From Candidatus Kapaibacterium sp. (lineage in GTDB: Bacteria > Bacteroidota > Ignavibacteria > Kapaibacteriales > NICIL-2), in NCBI GenBank assembly GCA_026003475.1, contig BPHJ01000001.1, positions 1,425,189 through 1,489,188 of the forward strand: a stretch of 64,000 nucleotides of DNA, given 5' to 3'. Position 1 is the stretch's first letter, and each line of letters begins with the position of its first letter. The notes below the pieces were generated by a model that worked only from the letters and a program-made list of their open reading frames with translations, did not search any database and was not told where the DNA came from. Both the position numbers and the translations under genes were made by a program. Positions 18,137 to 26,064 of the stretch are shown in pieces.

Positions 18137-19078
18137 ATGATTAGCTACGACCCAGCTACGATTGCCCATCCTCAACTGCATGGTATCCTGCTCAGTGGCG
18201 TTGCTCCCCGACCGATTGCGTTTGTTGCATCGCGCTCCACGGAAGGTGCGGTCAACCTTGCGCCATTTAGTTTTTTCAATGCCTTTGCCTCGAAGCCACC
18301 GGTTGTTGCCATTGGTCCAGCGGTCAGCGTGCGTTCCGGCAAGGTCAAGGATACCTGGCGTAATATTCTCGACACTGGCGAATGCACGATCAGCGCTGTT
18401 ACCTACGGCATTCTCCACCAGATGAACCTGGCAGCAGCCGAGTATCCTCATGGCACCGACGAATTCGTCAAAGCGGGCTTGACCAAAGCAGAAGCGGCAA
18501 CTGTCGGCGTTCCTTACGTGGCTGAATCCCCCTTCGCCATGGAATGCCGCCTGATCGAGAATATCGAACTGTTTCGCGAAGAAGGCGGCAACGGGAATCT
18601 GATGCTGCTCCGCGTGCACCGCATACACGTCAAGGAATCGGTGCTCACCGATGGGAAAATTGATCCGCGGAAAATGGATCTGGTCGCTCGGATGGGGTAT
18701 CACTGGTACGCTCGCGTTACCCCGGACGTGTGTTTCGAATTACCACAACCGGGCCCAAAGTGCGGGATTGGACTCGATGCGTTGCCCGAACCGATCCGGA
18801 GTTCACCCATCCTGACAGGAAACGAGCTTGGTTTGCTTGCCTCGGTGCTCAGCATGCCGCAGCGCGATCCGACGTTTGCCCAACCTCAGACCACAGCAGA
18901 TTTGCTCGAGCATGAATTGATCACAGGCAATGCGCGCGGTGCCCTGGATGCAGCACTCCGGCAGGGTTCGCCATCGGTCTGGACGCTACACCGCATCGCT
19001 CAAGCATTCCTGCGCCAAGGCGATGTCGCCAGCGCCTGGCAGACGCTGTATCTTGCACATCCGACAATTGCCCCGTAA
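18137..19078 (+). CDS. flavin reductase family protein with C-terminal extension
   Basis: A 313-aa protein. Residues 1-210 form an FMN-binding split barrel of the flavin reductase-like family: HGILLSGVAPRPIAFVASRS, VNLAPFSFFNAFASKPPVVA and GECTISAVTYGILHQMN are typical. The final 100 residues, including GNARGALDAALRQGSPSVWT and FLRQGDVASAWQTLY, look helical and TPR-like and are not part of the usual reductase. No electron-transfer partner is adjacent, so the physiological substrate is unknown. The start at 18137 fits both the family N-terminus and the promoter position. It is divergent from the peptide importer. Confidence 0.87.
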   Translation: MISYDPATIAHPQLHGILLSGVAPRPIAFVASRSTEGAVNLAPFSFFNAFASKPPVVAIGPAVSVRSGKVKDTWRNILDTGECTISAVTYGILHQMNLAAAEYPHGTDEFVKAGLTKAEAATVGVPYVAESPFAMECRLIENIELFREEGGNGNLMLLRVHRIHVKESVLTDGKIDPRKMDLVARMGYHWYARVTPDVCFELPQPGPKCGIGLDALPEPIRSSPILTGNELGLLASVLSMPQRDPTFAQPQTTADLLEHELITGNARGALDAALRQGSPSVWTLHRIAQAFLRQGDVASAWQTLYLAHPTIAP

Positions 19079-19133
19079 CATTCGAAGTATCGCTGCGTAT
19101 GCAGCACAGTAACGAACTATCATTCCGCAGCTA

Positions 19134-19829
19134 ATGCAGCGCTCGTCGTGGCTTGGTTTGATCTTGATTGCAGTCGGTACGATCTTCCTGCTCCATGCCG
19201 TTGGAATACTTCCGGAGCCAGGGTGGATAGTCAACTGGTGGCCGCTGCTTTTGATCGCCGCTGGAACGCGGATCATCCTGCGGAAACCAGACAACCTCAC
19301 AGGGGGACTGCTGGTGATTGCGCTGGGGTGTTTGCTCCTTGCAGACAATGTCATCGAAGGATTCGATTTCTGGGTTGCCGCTGTGCCCGTTCTGCTCATC
19401 GTCCTTGGCATCGGTATCATCCTGCGACCAGCGCGCCCTAAGGGAGTGCACCATACCGTTTCGGTTGCATTCGGCGGTCGCGAAGGTACCCTCACCGATG
19501 AACTCATCAACGCAACGGCACTGCTGGGCGGCATTCACTATACCGTGACGTCACAGCGCTTTCGGGGAGGCTCGGTGCAAACAATCTTCGGTGGCATCGA
19601 ATTGGATTTTCGTCCCGCACAGATGGCAGCAATGGAGGCATCGCTCGACGTCGAAACAATCTTTGGTGGTGTCGAAATTATCGTTCCTTCAGACTGGTCA
19701 GTCCTGGTCGAAGGCACACCCCTATTCGGCGGCATTGAAAGCAAGGTGTATCCTCGACCGACAACCGAGACTACCCCATTGTTGCGCATTCGGGCGACGG
19801 TAATCTTCGGAGGCATTTCGATCCGCTGA
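19134..19829 (+). CDS. LiaF/YvqF-like membrane protein (DUF5668 plus LiaF C-terminal domain)
   Basis: A 231-aa protein with four membrane helices in the first 100 residues (roughly 6-24, 33-50, 56-73 and 78-96) and a soluble beta-rich C-terminal domain. The C-terminal domain repeats a GGI motif: TIFGGIELDF, TIFGGVEIIVP, LFGGIESKVYP and VIFGGISIR. This is the LiaF (YvqF) domain, which in Bacillus restrains the LiaRS cell-envelope stress response. Here it precedes an ECF sigma factor and an anti-sigma-like gene on the same strand (58-bp gap), so a role in envelope-stress signalling is a reasonable inference, not shown. Confidence 0.85.
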   Translation: MQRSSWLGLILIAVGTIFLLHAVGILPEPGWIVNWWPLLLIAAGTRIILRKPDNLTGGLLVIALGCLLLADNVIEGFDFWVAAVPVLLIVLGIGIILRPARPKGVHHTVSVAFGGREGTLTDELINATALLGGIHYTVTSQRFRGGSVQTIFGGIELDFRPAQMAAMEASLDVETIFGGVEIIVPSDWSVLVEGTPLFGGIESKVYPRPTTETTPLLRIRATVIFGGISIR

Positions 19830-19887
19830 ATCAAATTCGCCCGCAAGCCGTTACTGCATGCGGTAGGACTGGCAGCTTCGCGAGGCC

Positions 19888-20487
19888 ATGGATCGAGACT
19901 ACGCACTGTTGGGCGACGGTGAACTCTACAGCCTGCTGACCCAACGGCAACACCGAGAACGCGCCTTTGCAGAAATTTACCGACGCTACAGCCATCGGGT
20001 TTTTGTCTATTGCCGCAAGATTCTCCAGAACACCAACGATGCAGAAGATGCCTTCCAGGACACCTTCCTGAAATTCCTCGATAGTGCCTCGGCCAGCCGT
20101 CAGATGACCAATCTCCCCGGCTACCTGCTAACGATCGCACGCAATTGCTGCATGGACATCCTCAACAAGCGGAGCCCGCACGTCGAACTGGTCGAAGAAC
20201 TCCATGGCGCATCCAACGACCACACGGTCGAACAAGACGAGCTCAACCACCTCATCACCATGGCGCTCGAGCTTTTGCCTCTCCACTGGCGCGAAGCCAT
20301 CGTACTCCAGCTCTACGCCGACATGAGCTACCAGGACATTGCCCACGTACTCGAAGTGCCCGTGACGACTGTCCGCAATTGGATTTGCCGCGGAAAACAG
20401 CGCCTGCGGGAAATCCTCCAGCCGTACTTCGATGAACACGATGTTGAATCCCCCGATAGCAGCAATGGAACAGTTGACCAATCGTGA
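19888..20487 (+). CDS. ECF-type RNA polymerase sigma factor
   Basis: A 199-aa sigma-70 family protein of ECF size. Region 2 spans FAEIYRRYSHRVFVYCRKIL through NDAEDAFQDTFLKFL (core-binding and -10 recognition), with LPGYLLTIARNCCMDILNKR after it. Region 4 has MALELLPLHWREAIVLQLYA, the helix-turn-helix MSYQDIAHVLEVPVTTVRNW and RGKQRLREIL. Its 3' end overlaps the 5' end of the anti-sigma-like gene, as expected for a sigma/anti-sigma pair. Target promoters are unknown. Confidence 0.94.
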   Translation: MDRDYALLGDGELYSLLTQRQHRERAFAEIYRRYSHRVFVYCRKILQNTNDAEDAFQDTFLKFLDSASASRQMTNLPGYLLTIARNCCMDILNKRSPHVELVEELHGASNDHTVEQDELNHLITMALELLPLHWREAIVLQLYADMSYQDIAHVLEVPVTTVRNWICRGKQRLREILQPYFDEHDVESPDSSNGTVDQS

Positions 20488-21637
20488 TCGCATTGACCTG
20501 TTCCTCGATGGTGCATTGCCAGCCGAAGAACGACCAGCCCTGTTTGCCGCACTGGCGTCGAGCGACGAACTTCAAGCGGAATTTTACCAAGCCTACACCA
20601 TCCGCATTGCTGCGCTTGGCCAGGCACAACACTTAGTCCCACCGCCGGCACTCACTGCTCGCATTTTAGCATCAGCGGCACCTCCGCAACCGGTAGCAAG
20701 CATTGCCAAGAGCCTCTGGCACAGCATCGCCGCACGCACGACGGTGGCTGTGGTCGGTGCGATTGTGATTGGATTTGTTACCGGTCGTCTTACTGCACCA
20801 CTTCCGGTCGAGCAGCATTCGGTCCAGTCAGCCTTCCGCTCAGCTCCAATCCACTCAAGCCCGATCCCTTCGGCAACAGTCGCTGCGCCACAAGCGGCGC
20901 CACGGAATTGGTCACACACACCATCCCGCGTTCCCGCAGCTCCAGTCACTGGGTCACCACTGGATACAGCATTGCATGCCGACGCATCCCGAGCATCGCC
21001 GATCACGCTCAGCACAGCCGAGCAGCTCCCCACACTCTTGGCGCGTCACAGTATGCTCGCCCCTCGAGCACCATCCATCGGTTCATCACCGCTACGCAAT
21101 ACCGCCCCGCTCTTCGAGACCTACACCGAAGCAGAGCAGACCAATCAGTTTGTCTTCGGCATTCGCCGAACAAGCACCGTCATGCTGCGCCAAGCCCAGC
21201 TTGTTCAACCAATCGCGAGCACACCGCTTGCTAATACGATTGCTTCGATCGAGTACCGACAGCGAAATGTGGGGATTGTCATCCAAGCTGGGCAGGAGCA
21301 ATTCCCGATTTTCCAGGTGCATCAATCCCCCACCGGAGTGCAATCCTACGTGCTCGAACAACAACTCTGGTGGATTGGTGCTGGTATGCGCGTCTATCTG
21401 CCACGGAGCGACGACAATCTCCTGCTCAGTTCGTTCCGTCCCGTTGCAGGCATCCTGCTGGGAACAAGTGCATATGGCGTGCTTGGGCGTGCAGAAATTG
21501 GAATAGTGTGGGAGTTACTTCCCCACGTAGGGGTTCAATGTTTGCTCGAAGGAATGGTGCATTCGCACGGCATCGGCTCGCAATGGGAGCACGCGGAAAA
21601 ACTCAGTGCAAGCATCGGATTAGCTGTTCGGTTCTGA
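20465..21637 (+). CDS. anti-sigma-like protein with single TM and C-terminal beta-barrel-like domain (dual-membrane-spanning candidate)
   Basis: A 390-aa protein. Numbering is from ATG 20465, which overlaps the sigma gene by 23 bp; ATG 20432 is also possible. Residues 1-85 are an anti-sigma-like cytoplasmic domain: DRIDLFLDGALPAEERPALF, then SSDELQAEFYQAYTIRI. There is one membrane helix (TTVAVVGAIVIGFVTG, 92-107), then an Ala/Pro/Ser/His-rich linker (108-225). The last 165 residues show alternating beta strands (ANTIASIEYRQRNVGIVIQA, LWWIGAGMRVYLP, RAEIGIVWELLPHVGVQCL) and end SASIGLAVRF, with the terminal Phe typical of outer-membrane barrels. This layout matches the dual membrane-spanning anti-sigma factors described in Bacteroides. 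It converges with the NFACT gene, and the 3' ends overlap by 18 bp. Confidence 0.75.
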   Translation: MEQLTNRDRIDLFLDGALPAEERPALFAALASSDELQAEFYQAYTIRIAALGQAQHLVPPPALTARILASAAPPQPVASIAKSLWHSIAARTTVAVVGAIVIGFVTGRLTAPLPVEQHSVQSAFRSAPIHSSPIPSATVAAPQAAPRNWSHTPSRVPAAPVTGSPLDTALHADASRASPITLSTAEQLPTLLARHSMLAPRAPSIGSSPLRNTAPLFETYTEAEQTNQFVFGIRRTSTVMLRQAQLVQPIASTPLANTIASIEYRQRNVGIVIQAGQEQFPIFQVHQSPTGVQSYVLEQQLWWIGAGMRVYLPRSDDNLLLSSFRPVAGILLGTSAYGVLGRAEIGIVWELLPHVGVQCLLEGMVHSHGIGSQWEHAEKLSASIGLAVRF

Positions 21638-23251
21638 TGGTGACCGCGGCTCGACGAAGACAACAGACTCACGGAGCAACGCCACAGCACCGGGTCCAGC
21701 CGCTTTGGGCTTGCGGACATACTTACGCTGCGTCCAGGAGACCGGAACATAGGAAGCCGTGCGTGCAGCCGAATAGTAGGCGACAATCGCTGCGGCGTGC
21801 TCAATGACCGCAGGTGGTGGTAGTTTGCGCGCTGGGAGTGGGATGACACCATGGGCTCCCTCGACACCGCGTGCATGCAGCCACAGATCATGCGGCCTGG
21901 CAATGCGGAATGTCAACTCGTCGTTACTTCGGGCATCCTTGCCGATGAGCAACCAGTATCCTCCCGGAAGTGCAACCGTGCGCAATCGCGATCGAGTCCA
22001 ATCGGAAAGCGGGCGCTGCTGCACTGGTTCTGGCTGCTTCGGATAGCATTGCTGCTCGATGGATTCGATCTGCTGGAGTGTCGCTGCGGACTGCACTTGC
22101 TCCATCGCAGCCTCGAGCGCAGCTTTTCGCGTTTCCAATTGATGCCGACGTTCCCGTGCGCGTTCTGCACCGCGACGCATCTTCCGTGCTTGGGCAAAGT
22201 AGCGTTCTGCATTGTCGAGCACGGTGCGAGCAGGGTCGAGAGGAATAACCTGCTGCTGGCCATCCCAGCCAGTTACGCTCAGTTCTTCGAATCCTCGGTG
22301 ATGGCGCTGCGGGTGTGAAATGAGCAGATGTCCCCATTGCTCATAGCGCTCCGCAGCAGGTGCATCGGCAATCGTAGCCTCCAGCTCCGGGAGTGCATTG
22401 GCAATATGGCGTAGCTCGGTTGCAATGCGCTGCGCAAGATGGCGGCGGGCACAATCGAGCGTCCACGCACGGTAGAGCGACCGTACACGCCGCAGGATGC
22501 CTTCCTCCACTGTTGGAACGTGCTCGTAGCGCCAATCGTCACCGCTTGGTGGACAGAGGAAGAACTGCTCCCGCTCGCCCTGGTGGGCAATCACTGGGTG
22601 CGGTGCAGTGATCAGTTGATGGCGATACTTCTGGGCCAGCTTGATGATGCGCTCCCTATCGGCGGAGTCGAAGCTACCCCATGCGGCTGTTGGCTCGACG
22701 TTGTGCAACTGGCAGAAATCCTGTGCATACGGTTGGGCAAGAAGCAACCGACTCCGTTCGAGCACTGCAGCTACGCTCATCTCCTCTGCGCACTCCAACG
22801 GCTCTGGCAGCGTAACTGGCGGTGGCTCCCATCGCGCGCCAATGCTCAGACCAGCCATCGGTCGGAGCGACGCAATCACAACACCATCATCACGCCGACG
22901 CACCACACAGTTCGCCCATGCCCCAGGGATCGCAACGACGACCAGCTCGACATCATCGAGAACGAAGGTAACAACACGATTGGCATCGGCAATTGTACTA
23001 TCCTCGATCGGTTTCATCGCAAGCATCGCGAAAACGTGATCGCGTTGGCGTGGTGGGTCTGAACGCCGAACGTAGAGTGTCCCGATTGGCTGTTGCGGAG
23101 CATGAATAACGGCAAGCCTCCCTGCATGCGTTTCAAGGGAGAACCACACTTGACCGCCATTGGTCCGGGCGCATTCAACCAGCACAGCGCCACGTATCTC
23201 CGATCGGAGCTGCTCGATGAGTGCAGCAAGTGTAGTCCAATGGCGGATCAT
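21620..23251 (-). CDS. NFACT family protein (RqcH/FbpA-like)
   Basis: A 543-aa NFACT protein. Relatives (bacterial RqcH, eukaryotic Rqc2) bind the large ribosomal subunit and add C-terminal alanine tails to stalled nascent chains. The N-terminal NFACT-N region includes GAVLVECARTNGGQVWFSLE. A central coiled-coil lies around ARKMRRGAERARERRHQLE. The C-terminal NFACT-R domain (DUF814) contains FRIARPHDLWLHARGVEGAH, PPAVIEHAAAIVAYYSAAR and VPVSWTQRKYVRKPKAAGPG. At the position I align with the Asp-Arg motif of B. subtilis RqcH the sequence reads NR (ADANRVVTFVL). The start at 23251 overlaps the upstream stop by 4 bp. Quality-control activity is inferred only. Confidence 0.88.
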   Translation of the reverse strand: MIRHWTTLAALIEQLRSEIRGAVLVECARTNGGQVWFSLETHAGRLAVIHAPQQPIGTLYVRRSDPPRQRDHVFAMLAMKPIEDSTIADANRVVTFVLDDVELVVVAIPGAWANCVVRRRDDGVVIASLRPMAGLSIGARWEPPPVTLPEPLECAEEMSVAAVLERSRLLLAQPYAQDFCQLHNVEPTAAWGSFDSADRERIIKLAQKYRHQLITAPHPVIAHQGEREQFFLCPPSGDDWRYEHVPTVEEGILRRVRSLYRAWTLDCARRHLAQRIATELRHIANALPELEATIADAPAAERYEQWGHLLISHPQRHHRGFEELSVTGWDGQQQVIPLDPARTVLDNAERYFAQARKMRRGAERARERRHQLETRKAALEAAMEQVQSAATLQQIESIEQQCYPKQPEPVQQRPLSDWTRSRLRTVALPGGYWLLIGKDARSNDELTFRIARPHDLWLHARGVEGAHGVIPLPARKLPPPAVIEHAAAIVAYYSAARTASYVPVSWTQRKYVRKPKAAGPGAVALLRESVVFVEPRSPSEPNS

Positions 23252-26064
23252 CGTCCGGGCAACCGAACGCGTTCGGGTGGGACCAACGTTGTGCAGGGAA
23301 GATATGCCAGAAGTTGCTTGATTTCTTGAGCGAGCGCCGGATTGGATTCCCGCATCGCCAGCGCTGCAAGCTTGCACTGCAACGGCGAACCAGCAAGGGC
23401 ACGGTAGCAAGTCGCACGGACTGCCGGTGGCTGCTGGAGTATTGCACGCTCTAAGTCCTGCCACTGGGTAGCAAAGGTGCTGCCTGAAGAATCCAGCGCA
23501 GCAAGACAGAGCGCCACCGACCGACGAGGAACATCACCGGGTGCATCGCGGAGGAGTGCCGCCAATGTCGCAGGATGCCATGCATCGCTCTGGCGGAGAC
23601 CGAGCACCGCACTTGTTCGCACGATCGAAGAAGTGTCGCGCAGGAAACGCAGCAACTGCGAGCGTGCTGCCATGCCCTCCACTGCTGCAAGTGCAAACGC
23701 TGCACGTGCACGCACCCATGCATGTTCATCTTGCACAAGCGACGGTAAGCGTTGACTCGAGCGGCGGAATTTGCCTTCGCCGATTTGTTGTGCTGCCGCC
23801 GAACGAATACGCCAATCGGGATGCCGAAGGTAGGTGGCAACAGAATCTGCAAGCAGTTCGACGCGACATTTCCCGATCGCCCATAGGCAGAACAGCGTCG
23901 TACTGTTCTGCTTCGATCGGAGTGAATCGGCAAGGAGCTGTGTGACAGCAACGGAATCCTTCCTAAAGAGGCGAGGAATGATATCCTCCAACGCTAAGCG
24001 CTCGCGCGGATAGGTGGTCCCAAGCTTGGTTGCAAGGAAACCGAGTGCTGCGGCGCCACGTTCGACGATTGCAGAACGTGCCGGCGCGACCAAATACTGG
24101 TACTTCTGCGGCGCAGTGCTGGCAAGGACAAACAAACTATCGAATGAACCAGGAAGCACCAGTTGCGCTACCGGTGGTCGTTCCGATGCTGTGGTGCTGC
24201 TGAGACTGTCGTCTCCTTTATCGAACGCAATACCGAAGGTGGATTTGATGAGTGATGTACCGTTACCACGCACCAGCGCATACCGATCCTGGCCACCACC
24301 ATCGGCAAAGATGCCAACCATCGGTAAGCCACGGCGCAAGTCAGAAAATCCACGTGTGTTATTCTCGTTCCGAGCAACGTAGCAATCGTCGCCGTGCCGG
24401 TCAACGAAGATGCTGACAGCATTGGCATTGCCACCACCTTGCGAGAGCGATTCTGCGCAGTATGCATCGTCGCCCATCGAATCGAGGAGCAGACCAACGC
24501 CGACATCGTGACCGCATCCTTGCGAGACGCCTCGAGCAGCGTAGATATCGTTGCCGCTTCGGTCCCAGAGAAATCCATGCGCAAAGTGGATACCTGCTCC
24601 CTGTGCATACTGGTATGCCAGGTACCGATCTTCCCCTTCGCGATCATCGAGCAGACCAATTCCGAACCAGTAGGCTGTTCCCTGTCCGTAGATATCGCTG
24701 GTGTACACATCGTTACCAGCACGATCGCTGAGCAAGGCGATACCACCGCTGGCAATCGGACGGTAGCCAAGCGCTGCACCCTGGGTGAACGCCAAGTAAT
24801 GCGAATCATAGCGGAGCACATCAACGAACGGACTGGCAGTTGTGTAGTGATCATTTCCGCTCTCATCGCAGAGGATAGCGACGCCACGGGTTGCCGCAAA
24901 TGCTTGTCCATGGGCATAGGCCGTGTACTGATCGTTCCCGGCGTGGTCAAGCAATGCCCCGATTCCGAATGCAGCAGCAGCTTGCGTGCAAACACCGCCG
25001 CTGTAGGAATCGCTTCCCTGCCAATCCCGCACGATACCGAAACCCCACAGACCGCTTCCGAGCGAGAAGTTTCCTCCACGGTAGATGTCGTCGCCAGCAA
25101 GGTCGGCAAGGATACCGCAACCAGCAATACCAGCACCGAGAGTGTAATCCCCGCCCACGTAGAGGTCGTTGCCAGCAAGATCAATGATTACCTGCACACC
25201 ACGGCTGAACGCACGCTCCTTGGTTGTCGTTAGAAAGTACGCATCGTTGCCACCAACATCGAAGATGAACACATAGTCGCCGCGATAGACGTTGTCTTCC
25301 GGGCCACCGATCGCACAACGACCAAGTGGGGTTTCCCATTCGATGGTACGAATGCTATCGCGAAGCAATCGGTGGGCATCGCGTGTGCGTTCAAGCGTGG
25401 TCACGATCTGAGCATACAGCTTGAGTGCTTCGTTGAGCAGAGGGCCAAGGTCAACAAGGTGTGCTTGCTCGAAGTAGAGCCTTGCAATCGAATCGCTCCG
25501 CAACTCGGCAGCCTTGAGTTGGTAAGGATCAGCGTGCTCATCCTCAGCTGAGAGCAACCAGAGTGAATCACTCTGCGCAAAGAGAACAGGATGAGTGCGC
25601 AGCAGTTTCCTGGTGTTGTTGCTGGCATGCAGGAATGCAGCCACGGGAGCAAGGTATTGCTGGACGATGCTCTGATACACCAGCGATGTTCGCAGCAGCA
25701 GCGAATCCGGTTGTCGCATTGGAAAGTAGGTCCAGCCATCGGATGTCGCCACACTCGTGGTAGGTTGATACCCACATTCTTGCACCAACGATGCAAGTGC
25801 GGCAGCATCGTCGGCTGTCCGAAGTTTATCGGCGTAGCGATTGAAGCGTTCTGCGGCATCAACAAGCGCAAAGGGATCAGCAAAGACGCGCTCAACTGCC
25901 CCGAGACGATGCTTGTCTCGACTTGTCATGTCGCTGGGCAAAGCAAGATCGCTCCACCGCATGCCAAGCCGTTCTAACGCTTGATCAACAAGTTCCCGCG
26001 CTGACTGTGCGGTCGCGCATGTTGTTCCTATCACCAGCAATAGAAGCACAAGCGGTCTCATCAC
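23248..26064 (-). CDS. exported GxDxY-repeat solenoid protein with C-terminal HEAT repeats
   Basis: A 938-aa protein with a clear signal peptide (MMRPLVLLLLVIGTTCATAQ). After a helical N-terminal region (about 25-240), residues 271-596 hold twelve G-(N/D/S/E)-D-x-Y units, such as AGNDLY, AGDDIY, SGNDHY, EGEDRY and MGDDAY. They are spaced 26-27 residues apart, each followed by a G-rich strand like GAGIAGCGILADL or FGIGLLDD. A 47-residue gap separates the first six from the rest. This predicts a regular beta solenoid. Residues about 690-920 are HEAT-like helical repeats (PDWRIRSAAAQQIGEGKF, EHAWVRARAAFALAAVEG, SSIVRTSAVLGLRQSD). No enzyme motif is seen and the function is unknown. It starts directly after ribD and overlaps the NFACT gene by 4 bp. 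Confidence 0.85.
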   Translation of the reverse strand: MMRPLVLLLLVIGTTCATAQSARELVDQALERLGMRWSDLALPSDMTSRDKHRLGAVERVFADPFALVDAAERFNRYADKLRTADDAAALASLVQECGYQPTTSVATSDGWTYFPMRQPDSLLLRTSLVYQSIVQQYLAPVAAFLHASNNTRKLLRTHPVLFAQSDSLWLLSAEDEHADPYQLKAAELRSDSIARLYFEQAHLVDLGPLLNEALKLYAQIVTTLERTRDAHRLLRDSIRTIEWETPLGRCAIGGPEDNVYRGDYVFIFDVGGNDAYFLTTTKERAFSRGVQVIIDLAGNDLYVGGDYTLGAGIAGCGILADLAGDDIYRGGNFSLGSGLWGFGIVRDWQGSDSYSGGVCTQAAAAFGIGALLDHAGNDQYTAYAHGQAFAATRGVAILCDESGNDHYTTASPFVDVLRYDSHYLAFTQGAALGYRPIASGGIALLSDRAGNDVYTSDIYGQGTAYWFGIGLLDDREGEDRYLAYQYAQGAGIHFAHGFLWDRSGNDIYAARGVSQGCGHDVGVGLLLDSMGDDAYCAESLSQGGGNANAVSIFVDRHGDDCYVARNENNTRGFSDLRRGLPMVGIFADGGGQDRYALVRGNGTSLIKSTFGIAFDKGDDSLSSTTASERPPVAQLVLPGSFDSLFVLASTAPQKYQYLVAPARSAIVERGAAALGFLATKLGTTYPRERLALEDIIPRLFRKDSVAVTQLLADSLRSKQNSTTLFCLWAIGKCRVELLADSVATYLRHPDWRIRSAAAQQIGEGKFRRSSQRLPSLVQDEHAWVRARAAFALAAVEGMAARSQLLRFLRDTSSIVRTSAVLGLRQSDAWHPATLAALLRDAPGDVPRRSVALCLAALDSSGSTFATQWQDLERAILQQPPAVRATCYRALAGSPLQCKLAALAMRESNPALAQEIKQLLAYLPCTTLVPPERVRLPGR
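24277..25254 (-). repeat. coding repeat array, twelve GxDxY units of about 78-81 bp
   Basis: At protein level twelve GxDxY motifs fall at residues 271, 297, 323, 349, 375, 402, 449, 476, 503, 530, 557 and 591 of the 938-aa gene product. The units are diverged at DNA level, which points to an old, selected array rather than a recent tandem duplication. Confidence 0.8.

Noticed and set aside
21620-21637. Possible frameshift suggested by overlapping gene ends
   Set aside because: The two genes are convergent and each ends with its expected C-terminus, so this is an 18-bp 3' overlap, not an error.
24168-25184. 338-codon minus-strand open frame in another phase of the solenoid gene
   Set aside because: It is an out-of-frame shadow of the GxDxY repeat array; repetition keeps the alternate frame open. 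It has no family features.
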